From the NCBI GenBank assembly GCA_019454045.1, contig SKCR01007817.1, positions 558,001 through 622,000 of the forward strand: DNA of 64,000 nucleotides, given 5' to 3'. A program made the position numbers and the translations under genes. The notes below the pieces were generated by a model, which saw only the letters and a program-made list of their open reading frames with translations, ran no database searches and had not been told where the DNA came from. Each line of letters opens with the position of its first letter. The first letter of the stretch is position 1. Of this stretch, positions 44,350-55,150 are shown piece after piece. The DNA is from Zanthoxylum bungeanum (Eukaryota > Streptophyta > Magnoliopsida > Sapindales > Rutaceae).

Positions 44350-44558
44350 ATGGAAGCAACTTCAAGAAGACAAGTCATTAATATTTGTGTGTTTTGTGGA
44401 ACTAGCTCTGGATCTAAACCGAAATTTGTTGAGGCTATAAAAGAATTGGGTATAGTTATGACAGAAAGAAATATGTACTTAGTATATGGCAGTGGAAATC
44501 TTGGATTGATGGGGTATGTTACAAAGGCCATACAAGAAGGTGTAGAAAACGCTTTCCT
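44350..44558 (+). pseudogene. LOG-like gene start, truncated by element K
   Basis: About 69 codons beginning MEATSRRQVINICVFCGTSS and containing the Rossmann-type start NICVFCGTSSGSKPKFVEA and LVYGSGNLGLMGYVTKAI. In plants LOG enzymes (cytokinin riboside 5'-monophosphate phosphoribohydrolases) release active cytokinin. The typical family sequence has VYGGG at the loop where this copy has VYGSG. The catalytic PGGxGT motif, further downstream, is missing because element K begins at 44559. The remainder should lie beyond the window if K simply inserted. It is open to its cut end. Host gene or captured fragment cannot be decided here. Confidence 0.75.
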
Positions 44559-46709
44559 TGTGCAGCGAAAACGGTTTAGGCACACAAATCAGACTTCAAA
44601 ATTTTTTCTGGCCTTCTCCTTTAATTGTCGAATGCTACTGCCACACACACTGAAATTTTGCTTCAGTTTTAGACAAAATTCTAGGCCCCGAAACAGCTCC
44701 AGAACAGTCCCCGAACAGCCCTGAACAACCGGACAAAAATAGGACTGTTTTGGACCCGATACGCACACAGTGCACTGCCAAAACAACCCCTGAAATGCGC
44801 GGATAGTGGCTATGTATTGGTTCTGATTTTTCACTAGAAAACAGCCCCAACACAGCCCCAAAACACCACAAAATATTCCCCAAAAAAACTGGATTAAAAC
44901 GAAACCAAACCGAGTTTCGTTTCACCAAGTAAATGGGCGGTAATGAGAAAAAAATAATGCTCATTGCCATGAACAACAAGAAATAGATGAAGATGAAGAT
45001 TTGTTCGACACCACAAAGTTTTCCGAACTATATCTCGTTACAAATAGAAACTTCTGTGGGACTCACAAAATAATCTCTAAAACATTTTAGAGATTTAATC
45101 ACACTTGTGTTTTGTTTTTGTTTTTCTTCTTTTCTATTGTTTGGCTTTCTCAACTCTTGAGAGGATTTTGAGAAGAAGAAGATGGAGGCTAGGGTTAGAG
45201 AATGAGATTAGGCAAAAAAGAAAAACCAATTTTCTTTTATACTTAGGATTATTTATTTCCAAAACAAACAAATCCCACCTTCCTCCATTAGCAAGTTTCG
45301 GCTAAGGCAAGGAAAAAAATAATTTGTCCATTAATTTTTGTAACAACCATATTAATTTTCCTTAAAGCAAATATATGTTACAAAGTTGAATAGTTAATAC
45401 CCATTTAAATGGTGTAACTACCAAAATAATGCCAAAAGTTTCCAAAACCCAAAAAAATTGGAAATTCCAATTTTAGCCTTCATTTAAATTATATCATATA
45501 TAATTTAATTATTAATAATAAATAATTATCATATAATGATTTATTATATAAATCATATATTAACTTTTAATATGTAGTTCCAAGTGTGACAAATAATTTT
45601 ATTAATCATATTAATAATATTCATACATATGCTAGTATATAATTGGAATATCCAATTATACTAAATCCGCTATAGTAAATCGAGCTAGCACGATGATCAA
45701 ATGGACCTATGGTTCCGAGCTCCAATAATCTGGAAATATTAATTAATCTCTTAATTACATATTCCGATTATTAACTCCGGGTTATTCCACTAAAAACCCG
45801 AAGTTGCACTCTCGTTGCCGCATATGATATATTAAGCCGAACCAAGTCGGTGTCCATTGATATAGTCATTACATATAGATTAACCCTTCACGAGTATCTC
45901 GTAATTAGAGCCGGGTCATAATGTCCGTTATACCCCTCTAATTAAATTTTTACCTTAAGTACCATTTATTCTCTAATAAATGATTTATTCATAACCATTA
46001 TGAATTTTAATCTTTCTATTCGTAATAGAAAGACTTGAGAGCTCTAACCGTTCAAGTACCGAATCAACCCTTAAGAAAGATACTCATCTACTTCTCGCAA
46101 GAATGAGTGAACTTCATATCTATGTAAAACATTCCCAGCTACACAATAGACCACGTCCCCAAAGTACGTAGCTATTGGTCGGGACTGCTACACCAACCTT
46201 ACCTTTGTAAATCAAAGGACATAGCCTGCCATGCAGGAGTTCGTAGTACACTCAGGATTAAGATCAATCCATATATGACCATCTAGTAGATCGAAATGAC
46301 TTTCTTTGTTTAACGGATATTATAAGAACGTCATTTCCATCTGGGTCCAGTCCTATATGATCACATAATACAAGGTGCCTCCATTCTCATGTCTCTACAT
46401 GGACGATCCCGGTCAAGGTCGTCATACAAATATAGAATGGACCGCAGCTATAGATAAACCATAAACAAATTACCCGATTTGTTTGTTCTCTATGGACTAT
46501 TTAAGATTACTAACTTCAGACTTAAATCTTCTTGTGTATGACACTCATACACTAAGTCTGAAGGCACATAAGTAATCTAGTGTATTCAATATAATTTATA
46601 ATATGCAAAAATTAAACAAACACTTTGATAAATGAATAATGCATCATTTTATTTCAAAACACATAAAACCGTTTATATTACATGCAGCTATAGGGCATAC
46701 ATCCCAACA
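44559..46709 (-). repeat. Element K 3' LTR (about 2,151 bp)
   Basis: On minus: TGTTGGGATGTATGCCC ... TCGCTGCACA. The left boundary is inferred from the TG/CA end and from where LOG similarity stops. No coding content is accepted within it. Confidence 0.75.
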
Positions 46710-46721
46710 ATCTCCCACTTG
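46710..46721 (-). promoter_or_regulatory. Polypurine tract of element K
   Basis: On minus, AAGTGGGAGAT next to the 3' LTR. Confidence 0.82.
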
Positions 46722-46852
46722 CACTAGAGCAAATGGGACATGTCACGTAATCCTAGACCATCTAGGTGACCTTCAAACACTTTAGCCGACAAGGTCTTTG
46801 TAAACGGATCAGCCAGGTTCTCTGCAGATGTAATCTTTATGACGGTAAGGTC

Positions 46853-47368
46853 TCATCTCTGCACTATCTCCCTTATGAGATGATATTTCCTCTCTATATG
46901 CTTTACCATCTTGTGGCTTCTTGGTTCTTTAGAGTTTGCCACTTCACCACTATTATCGCAATAAAGTGTGAGTGGTCTATCCATATTTGGAACAACTTCC
47001 AGATCTCCCAAGAATTTACGGAGCCAGACTGTTTCCTTAGCTGCTTCACAAGCTGCTACATATTCAGCCTCTATGGTGGAGTCAGCAATGCAAGGTTGCT
47101 TTATACTTCGCCCTACTATAGCCCCACCACATAAGGTAAACACTGATCCAGATGTTGATTTCCTAGAATCGACATCTGTCTGAAAATCATAGTCCGTATC
47201 TCCCCTTAGGATCATATCCTCACCGGAATATACAAGTATATAATCTCTCATTCTATTAAGATACTTGAGAATGTGTTTCACGGCCACCCAGTGATCCAAT
47301 CGTGGGTTCGACTGAAACCTACTGACTACTCCCACTATAAAATAGATGTCCGGTCTCGTGCATAACAA
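46853..47368 (-). pseudogene. RNase H domain of element K pol
   Basis: 171 open codons with DSRKSTSGSVFTLCGGAI, ADSTIEAEYVAACEAAKE, LYCDNSGEVANSKEPRSH and HLIREIV. Essentially complete, including acidic catalytic residues D, E and D in those motifs; the C-terminal few dozen codons are frame-broken. Confidence 0.87.
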
Positions 47369-48187
47369 GCATACATGACACTACCAACTGCTAAGGCATA
47401 TGGGATATGTCTCATTTCTTCAACATCTTGAGGTGTCTTAGGAGACTGTTCCTTTGACAAATGAATTCCATGCCGATAAGGTAGATTGCCTTTCTTGGAA
47501 TTCTGTATCCCAAATCGTACAAGGATCTTGTCGATATAGGATGTCTGAGACATAGCTAACAGTAATTTCTTGTGATCTCGAAGTATCTGAATCCCAAGAA
47601 CATAACTGGCCTCTCCCAAATCTTTCATTTGAAATTGGTTAGCTAGCCAGGTTTTCACGCCCGATAATATTTTTACATCATTCCCAATGAGTAAAATATC
47701 ATTGACGTATAAAATAAGAAAAACCACATTCCCGTCAATGACGCGCTTGTATACACAAGGCTCATCAACATTCTGCTCAAAATCATAGGACTTGATCGTG
47801 GTATCAAATCTTATAGTCCAAGATCGAGATGTCTACTTAAGTCCATAAATGGACCTTTGCAACTTGCAAACCTTTTTCTCTTGACCTTGGGCTATGAACC
47901 CCTCTGGTTGTATCATATAGATACTCTAATCAAGATTTCCATTCAAGAATGCAGTCTTGACTTCCATTTGCCAAATTTCATAGTCATAATATGCGGCAAT
48001 GGAAAGAAGAGTGTGGATGGATTTGAGCATGGCTACTGGCGAGAAAATTTCCTCATAGTCAACTCCTTCTTTCTGGGTATAATCATTGGCCACTAGCCTA
48101 GCCTTGAAGGTCTATACCTTCCTATCTACTCCCCTCTTCCTCTTGTAGATCCACTTGAACTTATGGGTTTCACCCTATCAGGTTGGT
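47335..48187 (-). pseudogene. Reverse transcriptase of element K pol
   Basis: The C-terminal RT part is open (47727-47335) with LYVNDILLIGND, MKDLGEASYVLGIQI and GSVMYA. The catalytic YVDD box reads YVND, a substitution of a metal-binding aspartate. Upstream RT sequence to 48187 is present with stops. Confidence 0.83.
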
Positions 48188-49726
48188 CTACAAGTTCCAG
48201 ACTGAGTTGGTGTACATAGACTCCATCTCTAAGTTTGTGGCTTTGAGCCATTCCTCTTTATTAGAATCATCCATTGCATTACGATAGGTCAATGGATCAT
48301 CTATACCATCGCTGGATACGACAACATATGCCTCTCCAACTCCAAGATAGCGATTAGGTTGTCGTACAACCCTCCCACTACGTCTAAGTGGTAGATCATT
48401 CTGATGAGCTTGTATCTGACGCTCAGATGTCGAAAGTGCTATGTATTTGTCAACTATCGTTGACGATGGTGTGCTAGTCGAACCAACAAGTAACTCCTCG
48501 AGTAACACTTTACTTAGAGGTTTGAACTCCCTCATATAATCCTCATCAAGAAACGTAGCATTTATCGATACAAACACTTTGTTATCTTCAGGACTATAGA
48601 AGAATCCACGCATAGTCTCCTTAGGAGCCTACAAATAGGCACACTTGAGAACATGGCTCAAAATTTGTGGTTTTATTCTTCAGCATATGCGATGGACACC
48701 CCCATATACAGAAATGTCGCAAACTAATTTTACGACCAATCCACAACTCTAAGGGAGTCTTAGGAACAGACTTAGATGAAACTACATTAAGGATATGCAT
48801 TGCAGTTTGCAGTGCTATCCCCAGAATGAACTAGGTAGTGAGTATTAACTAAACATAGATCTTATCATATCCAGTAGGGTCCGATTTCTCCTCTCTGCAA
48901 CATCATTTTATTGTGGTGTTCCAGGTGTTGTGAGCTGTGATATTATCCCATGCTCAACTAAGAATTCCTCGAAATATCTATCAAGGTATTCTCCTCCATG
49001 ATCTAATCGTAGAGTTTTGATTGTTTTAGCTAACTGGTTCTCAACCTCAGCACGATACTCTTTGAACTTTTCAAAAGTATCTGACTTGTGCTACATTTGG
49101 TAAACATACCAATATCTAGAATAATCATCAATGAATATGACGAAGTATTCATAACCACATCGGGCTCTTACATTCATCTGTCTGCAAATGTCCGAATGTA
49201 TTAGCTCAAGTGGTTGACTGGCTATTATACCTTTTCCAGTAAAAGGTCTCTTGGTCATTTTTCCTTCTAAACAGGATTCGCAGACTGATAAAGTTTTGAG
49301 CTTTAACTTGTTTAAGGCTCCGTTATTTATCAATCTGTCTATCCAGTCAAGGTTGATATGACCAAGTCTAAGATGACACAGATATGTGTCATCGTGAGAA
49401 ATTTTTTGCCGTTTAGTTTTAGGTTTTTCAACCTTAAATATTTCAGCATTGAGCAGTGACCTATGTGTTAACGGTCTTAACACATACAAGTTATTTTCTG
49501 ACTTTCCTGTGCATATGGTTAATCCATTTCTACCAATAATAACTAAATTTCTATTAAAAGAAACTGAATAACCATCATCCAAAAATTTAGAAACAGAAAT
49601 CAAATTCCGGCGAAAACCAGGAATGAATAACACATTGTTCAAATTTAAATAATTATTATTTGTAAAATTTAAACTAGAAACTCCCACTGCTATTGCCGAA
49701 ACGGCATCCCCTGTCCCGACCCTCAT
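48188..49726 (-). pseudogene. GAG-pre-integrase and integrase of element K pol
   Basis: 49726-49091 is open (211 aa): LNNVLFIPGFRRNLISVS, LRLGHINLDWIDRL, CESCLEGKMTKRPFTGKG, HSDICRQMNVRARCGYEYF and FIDDYSRYWYVY. Then stops (about 48620-49090) through the LRSDRGGEY-equivalent and ERRNRTLLDM region, and an open tail 48613-48188 with FLDEDY and LRRSGRVVRQPNRY leading into RT. The product would integrate cDNA. Confidence 0.85.
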
Positions 49727-50039
49727 GGTGTAGTTGATGAGTGGTAATTATATCACTCTTTCCCACTCATTTAACCTAATATTGTGTATAGTTTCTTGAG
49801 TTTTGTGAATATTTTGATGTGTTTTGTGTTATTTTGTAGATTAATAAAGTTTCAGGACTCTCTGGAGGTGATTTGGGGCCAAAATAGTGAAAATTGGAAA
49901 AAATGGCATTTTGGTAATTTTGGAGCGTCGCGACGCGTAAGCCTTTGGCGTCGCGACGCCTAACATGCACCATGACTTGCTAACGTGCGCTGGGTCCACA
50001 AGTCAAAATCTGAGAAATTTGACTTTGCTAACATGTGTC

Positions 50040-50460
50040 GTGCCACGTGTCACCATCACAGCCGATCTGCGAACATGCGCCGTGACACATGTCATCATCT
50101 TACGGTGCCGACAGTCACCATCGCCACGTGTCTGCCACATCATCATCCACATCACCAGTTGACCGAGTCAACGTGCCACATCATCGCCATATCATCATCA
50201 ACCAATCAAAACGTGCCACGTGTCATCATTCTATGGTACCGACAGTCACTTTCGCCACGTGTCACCACGTCAGCGCCACGTCAGCTCAATTATTGACTCA
50301 TTTATCCGAATTGACACGTGGCAGATAACAATCTGAAATCAGCCATTCATGAGCCGCCACATGTCGCAATCATTGAGCTCCCAACCGCCTTGCCACGTGT
50401 CACCTTATCACCTTATCCAAAATCCCACGCGACGAACTAGAAGCTGGCACATCGACAATC
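50040..50460 (+). promoter_or_regulatory. G-box/ABRE-like array in element J LTR
   Basis: CACGTG at 50044, 50125, 50217, 50256, 50315 and 50394, with several CCACGTCAGC motifs; same region of the LTR as in A, though the intervening sequence has diverged. Confidence 0.6.
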
Positions 50461-50494
50461 ACGTGCGTCGCGACGCCGACCCCCTACTGACGTC

Positions 50495-50502
50495 TATAAA
50501 TA
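50495..50502 (+). promoter_or_regulatory. TATA box of element J 5' LTR
   Basis: TATAAATAGAG, 18 bases after a GCGTCGCGACGC palindrome. Confidence 0.68.
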
Positions 50503-51796
50503 GAGCTCGAAATTTCAGTTTCAGATGTACCTTCCTCTCTAATTTCTCTGATGTTAATAGGGAGTTTTCTATCTAGTTTCTGTTAAATTTTAGTTTTGTA
50601 ATTAATTTTAATTACGTTCTGTAATAATAGTAATTTACTTTATTTACTTTTTACAGTTTTTACAGTTCACCATGAGGAGGTAACTTCCCCTACTAGGGTG
50701 AAAGGTAATTCTTTTACTATTGCTATTTAGATTAATCTCCCTTAAATATAATATATTCACTATTTAAAATTTGACTTAAAAAGGATACCGCTATATTGAT
50801 TGGTTGGTAATTCATTTTAATCTGGTTTAAACCTGACTAATCAAGGATACCACCAGATTAGTCGGTTGGTAATTAAATTTTCTTACCGCCTATATGGCAG
50901 GTTTATTTTGGTTCCGCCTTTATGGCTGGTTGGACTTAATTTGACTTAATCAGGTTACTGCCTATATGGACAGTTGGTAAAATAATCACAAGTTAATATA
51001 TTATATTAAGGGAGATATCTAAATAGTAAATAGTAAAAGTTGATCATTTTACCTTAGCATTTTATTTTATTGTAATTTACTTTTCAGCTTTTACTTTACC
51101 GCAATTACCTTTCAGCATTTTTACTTTATGTCTTTTACTTTTAAGTTTTTACTAGCCCTAGTTATGTGTCGTAACTAAGTTAGTTATATAGGGTTGCGAT
51201 GAATTCTAATATCACCGGTTTATAAGATGTTATTTTATAGTTTGGGTAATTTAAGGGTTTACTTATTAAGTCTTAAGCTTAATGCTTCTTGTTGTCTGAT
51301 CACCAATAAGATTGATGTGGTAAATCTAAAATAAACTTGACAAAGGAATTTTAGGTTTCAGCCTTAGATTTAATAGCCCACGATCTTCCTTGATGATAGA
51401 TAACCTTTTAATAGATTTCCTTACAGGATAGACATATACCTGTCGGGCGGGGGTAGCCATAATTGGAATTTAAACTTAATGAATCCAGATAATTTGGTTG
51501 ACATAGACATATGGTTCAATTGGGTTAAACTGGGTATTTGCGACTGACCATCGATAGAGGCTTTTGCATAATTTAGTATTCCAGGTTAGTAAACCAATTT
51601 ATTACACAAACATGAAATAACCACTTCATCTTTTAAAAGATATTAGAAAGATTCACAACCCTAGATAGTTTCCTAATATTGAATTTTCTTAAACCTACTT
51701 TTGTGCAATTTTATTTACTTGTTTTTAAATTTAGAATCATCACCATTTCAAATCAATCAATCAATCTGTTAGAAACTAGTAATCATTTGACCTCAT

Positions 51797-53947
51797 TGTT
51801 GGGGTTGGTGCTCAGAGCGCCAATCCGGACCGTATTTATGTCTGATTCATGAATACGAACATCCCCTTATTCCATAATATTACTTATTTATGGTTGCACC
51901 TCTTGTTTTTATATACGTATTCGATCTAATTACGATTAGATTAAAACTAAATGTGGTTTAGTGATATGTATATATTAGACAAAGTCTCGATAATATATAA
52001 TGCAATACACAGTTATAAAGTTAGTTTGTAATTGACATTAGGAAGTGTCACTGCTATATGTATATTATCAAACATAGTTCCTGGTCAAGATTTGCTAACA
52101 CGGGTCGGTTAGTCAAATCCGTTGAGACCAGTACATGTCGTATATCGAGACTTGGTCCGATGGTTTATCCCAATGAACCATGAGTCTGGGGAGACTCGTA
52201 TAGACGTGTAGGTGTTTATAATGGATAAACACTGAACGGCTCACCGAAGATTCTTAATGGATGGTACAGCAACGTCAATAGGAATCTTCTCGGGTTGAGT
52301 AGCATAGTGGTTTTCGCTTGAGATACCACTGTGGATGTATGAGACATCCTCCACACTTAGATGGCAGTCACGTCACCGATCTATTTAGATCAGACCTCCG
52401 CCTGTTCATTGGGTGTGGACCGATCCTCAGGATATCCTGTGTGTATCAAGATAGGATCTGTCAGTTATGTGTATAGAGCATAGGTAGTCCATATATATTT
52501 AGGAGTCTGTTAAATCTGTGGCCACAGTATACATCGGAAGTAAGTTCCGAGTGTTATTTAAAGATTGCTAATAGATACGTCGACAAGATAATACCTATAG
52601 AGATTTGACGTTTACATCTCTATCTCTGGGATTATCCGGATACCTGTGACGAGGGATTATACGTATGCAATGACCTCGATCTGTATGATTCAGCTAGATT
52701 ATCCGTGATCGTCATAATCTACTGGAGGTGGATAGATTATGCACATGAAATTGGATTCGTGACGGATATACCTGAATCTAGAGAGTCTCAATAATGAAAC
52801 ATACTCGTAGAGCACTAGAGCAACATTTATAAATAATTATGATTATTTATAAATCGTTGAAAACGTTAAACGAAAAATACATGCGAACGGGCCGAACCGT
52901 CATTTCCTAATTAATGTGTATTTGTATTTATAAACTTGTACAAGTCTTGGTGAAATTCGGCCAAGGCATTGTGTGTGCAAGTATATATTGTTTTTCGGTT
53001 CAATTTATTCTTAACCTAATACATCTTAAAAGAAAACTCCATTAATGGAAACCAAAGAAAGCTTGTGAGAAAGAAAGAAGAAACCAAAGAAAGCTTGGAT
53101 TTTAGTAAGTTTCTCCAACTTACTATTAGAAAGGAAAATGTTCCTTAGGATCTAGGCTTTAACATATGATGTTATTAGGTTATTTATTTCTTTATTCCTT
53201 GTGTTTTTTTATGGATGTTTTGATGAAAGTGTAGAGCATGTATGATGAAGGAAGCTTATGGCTATTGTAGTAATAAATGTTCTTTTATGGTTTTGGAAAC
53301 CTTGTTGCTAATCTAGAGTTGTTGACCCACTCTTAGATGACCTAGATTTGATCTTGAGTTGTTTCATTGTGTTGAGACTTTGATTGGATGGAAGAAACAT
53401 GATTGAAGTATTGGATTTAACCAATTTGGTCTAATTTGTCCAATTTGAAGAAATTGAAAAATTCGGGTTCATGACCAATTCCAAATTTGGGGCTTTTCAT
53501 ATATGTTGTGCATTTGGATGTGTATATTATCTATATAAAGTTTCATGTTCATTGGATTACATCTTGATGTGTTTTGATGCATGAAATGACAAAGTGCACA
53601 AAATGGCACCATTGTGGGAGCATTCGGCCAAGTCACTAATATTTGGGGATTTTGATTGTTTTGGTGTTTTGATGTTTTGAACATGCTAAGTTCATCTTAG
53701 AAATGATTTAGAATCATTAAAATTGATTTGATTAATTTCGGACTAAAATGGACAAAGTACCAATATAAGGGCAATTCGGTAAATTCACTTAAATATGATT
53801 TATTTGAATTTTATTTCATAATTTGATTATTGGATAATTAAATAAATATGTTTATTTAATTAATCCGAGAAAAATTTTTGAAATCGGAAAATTTGATTTT
53901 CCCGTGTTTCCGCTGCGTTACCGGATTTAGCCCCTAAAACCCCTTCA
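51797..53947 (+). repeat. Element D 5' LTR (2,151 bp, internally deleted)
   Basis: Begins TGTTGGGGTTGGTGCTCAGA, ends CCCCTTCA. Lacks about 472 bases present in the 3' LTR (59272-59743); the junction near 52930 retains one copy of ATTTA, which flanks the missing segment in the 3' LTR. Confidence 0.93.
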
Positions 53948-53950
53948 AAA

Positions 53951-53962
53951 TGGTATCAGAGC
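53951..53962 (+). promoter_or_regulatory. Primer binding site of element D (initiator tRNA-Met)
   Basis: TGGTATCAGAGC, three bases after the LTR. Confidence 0.92.
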
Positions 53963-55130
53963 GAGTCTGATTCTAGGCCACTTAAAATGATTAGCCTTCA
54001 TTGAATCAATGTTTAATCATGTTTTCTTGACTTTATGCATGCTTATTTGAATCTAGTTTGATTAGATTTATGGTGTATGACACTTAGCGGAAAATCCCTA
54101 ATTAATAATGTTTTAATGTAATTATGTATTTGATGCATTTTATGTGGTCCGTCTTGTCAATACGGATTATGAATACTTCTATGTGACAACATCCGAGACC
54201 GTGCCTCTGTTGTGAGGGTGTAGCCGATAGAGATTTATTTATACCGGATGTATATCAGATACTAGGTAAATTTAAGTAAAAGCGGAATTCTGAACGTGCC
54301 CTAGCTGTCAGGATTACGTAAGTAACTTGAGTTTATCATTGACGAGTTTAACCTTGGTACGTCTCCTTGTGGGCCTGCCTTCGCAGCGACAACGAGAAAC
54401 GACCAGGACCGAAACCCAGGAGTCACTGGTGAGTGATTGACAATGAGTTGTCTACCTGTGAATATACGTAGGCGAGACCGTGCCTCTGCTGTGAGTCGAA
54501 ATATATTCATGGGGTCCTCTTCCCATTATGGAATTCGATTTAATTATTGAATTCTCATTTTTCCGTTGGGGATTACGGTATTACGTAAAATAGTGGCAGA
54601 CACTGCTAAGTTTAAAAATTCCTTAACTTTGGCAGTGTGTATTATTATGGAAATAGCCGCTTGTTTGTTTTTCCTTAATCTATATTAGATAGAATTAAAC
54701 TTTTAATTCACTGCACACATATTTTGATATGTTATCTGACTTGACTCTTGGTTGCAGTTATTCTAGAATAGGTTCTAGATACTACTAGACTAGGATATTA
54801 TTAGATTGGTCTAAACCATCGGGAACTATTGTTCCAATGTTCTTCAAAAATAAAGATGGTTAATGACTTAGTTTCTAAGTCATGATAGATAATCTAGATA
54901 GAAATCCCTTTTAGGATATAATACTTTAGAGAGAATAGTTTCTTATGCAGTAAGAATTGACTTGAATTAGTTCATGTCTTGAGATTCTTGACTGGCATTA
55001 AGAAAGCCCCATTAGGTATTTGTTTATCTAGTAATGACGTTTCTTAGCTTTAATTACCTTTAGAGGCAATGTGTCCGACACGATTTGCTAATCAATTATT
55101 TGCAATTGTTGTGAATAGTTGAATGCAAAT
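53963..55130 (+). other. Leader of element D
   Basis: No coding frame and no recognisable gag. A 22-bp phrase starting GAGACCGTGCCTCTG occurs at 54195 and 54474 with one mismatch. Confidence 0.5.
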
Positions 55131-55150
55131 AGTAAAGCTAAAGAAAGGAG

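Larger units (their letters stand above)
40378..44558 (+). mobile_element. Element H: Athila/Tat-group gypsy element, relative of A
   Basis: A 5' LTR, tRNA-Asp primer site, gag-like ORF fossil homologous to A's, GGCAACCC motif, then sequence absent from A (a cysteine-rich ORF fossil and a LOG-like gene start). Element K cuts it at 44558; any 3' LTR would be outside the window, so where H ends and host DNA begins is not settled. Confidence 0.75.
44559..49734 (-). mobile_element. Element K: Ty1/copia element, 3' part
   Basis: On minus: integrase, RT, RNase H, purine tract, 3' LTR. The 5' part lies beyond element J, outside the window. Its left end TGTGCAGCG adjoins LOG codons; the target duplication would be TTCCT (44554-44558). 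The sequence of integrase and RNase H resembles the Tork/Ikeros side of copia; the lineage is tentative. Confidence 0.82.
49735..51796 (+). repeat. Element J 5' LTR, left piece
   Basis: Begins TGATGAGTGGTAATTATATC. Two perfect GCGTCGCGACGC palindromes at 49925 and 49948, six CACGTG motifs (50044-50399), another palindrome at 50465, a TATA box at 50495, and GGTCGGTT-type repeats at about 50783-50970. Ends at CTCAT, the target of D. Confidence 0.9.

Noticed and set aside
44589..44979. Minus-strand frames of 90 and 114 codons
   Set aside because: They fall in the K LTR and show only hydrophobic low-complexity sequence.
53469..53684. 71-codon minus-strand frame repeated at 60284-60499
   Set aside because: It is in both copies because these are the two LTRs of D; no protein similarity seen.
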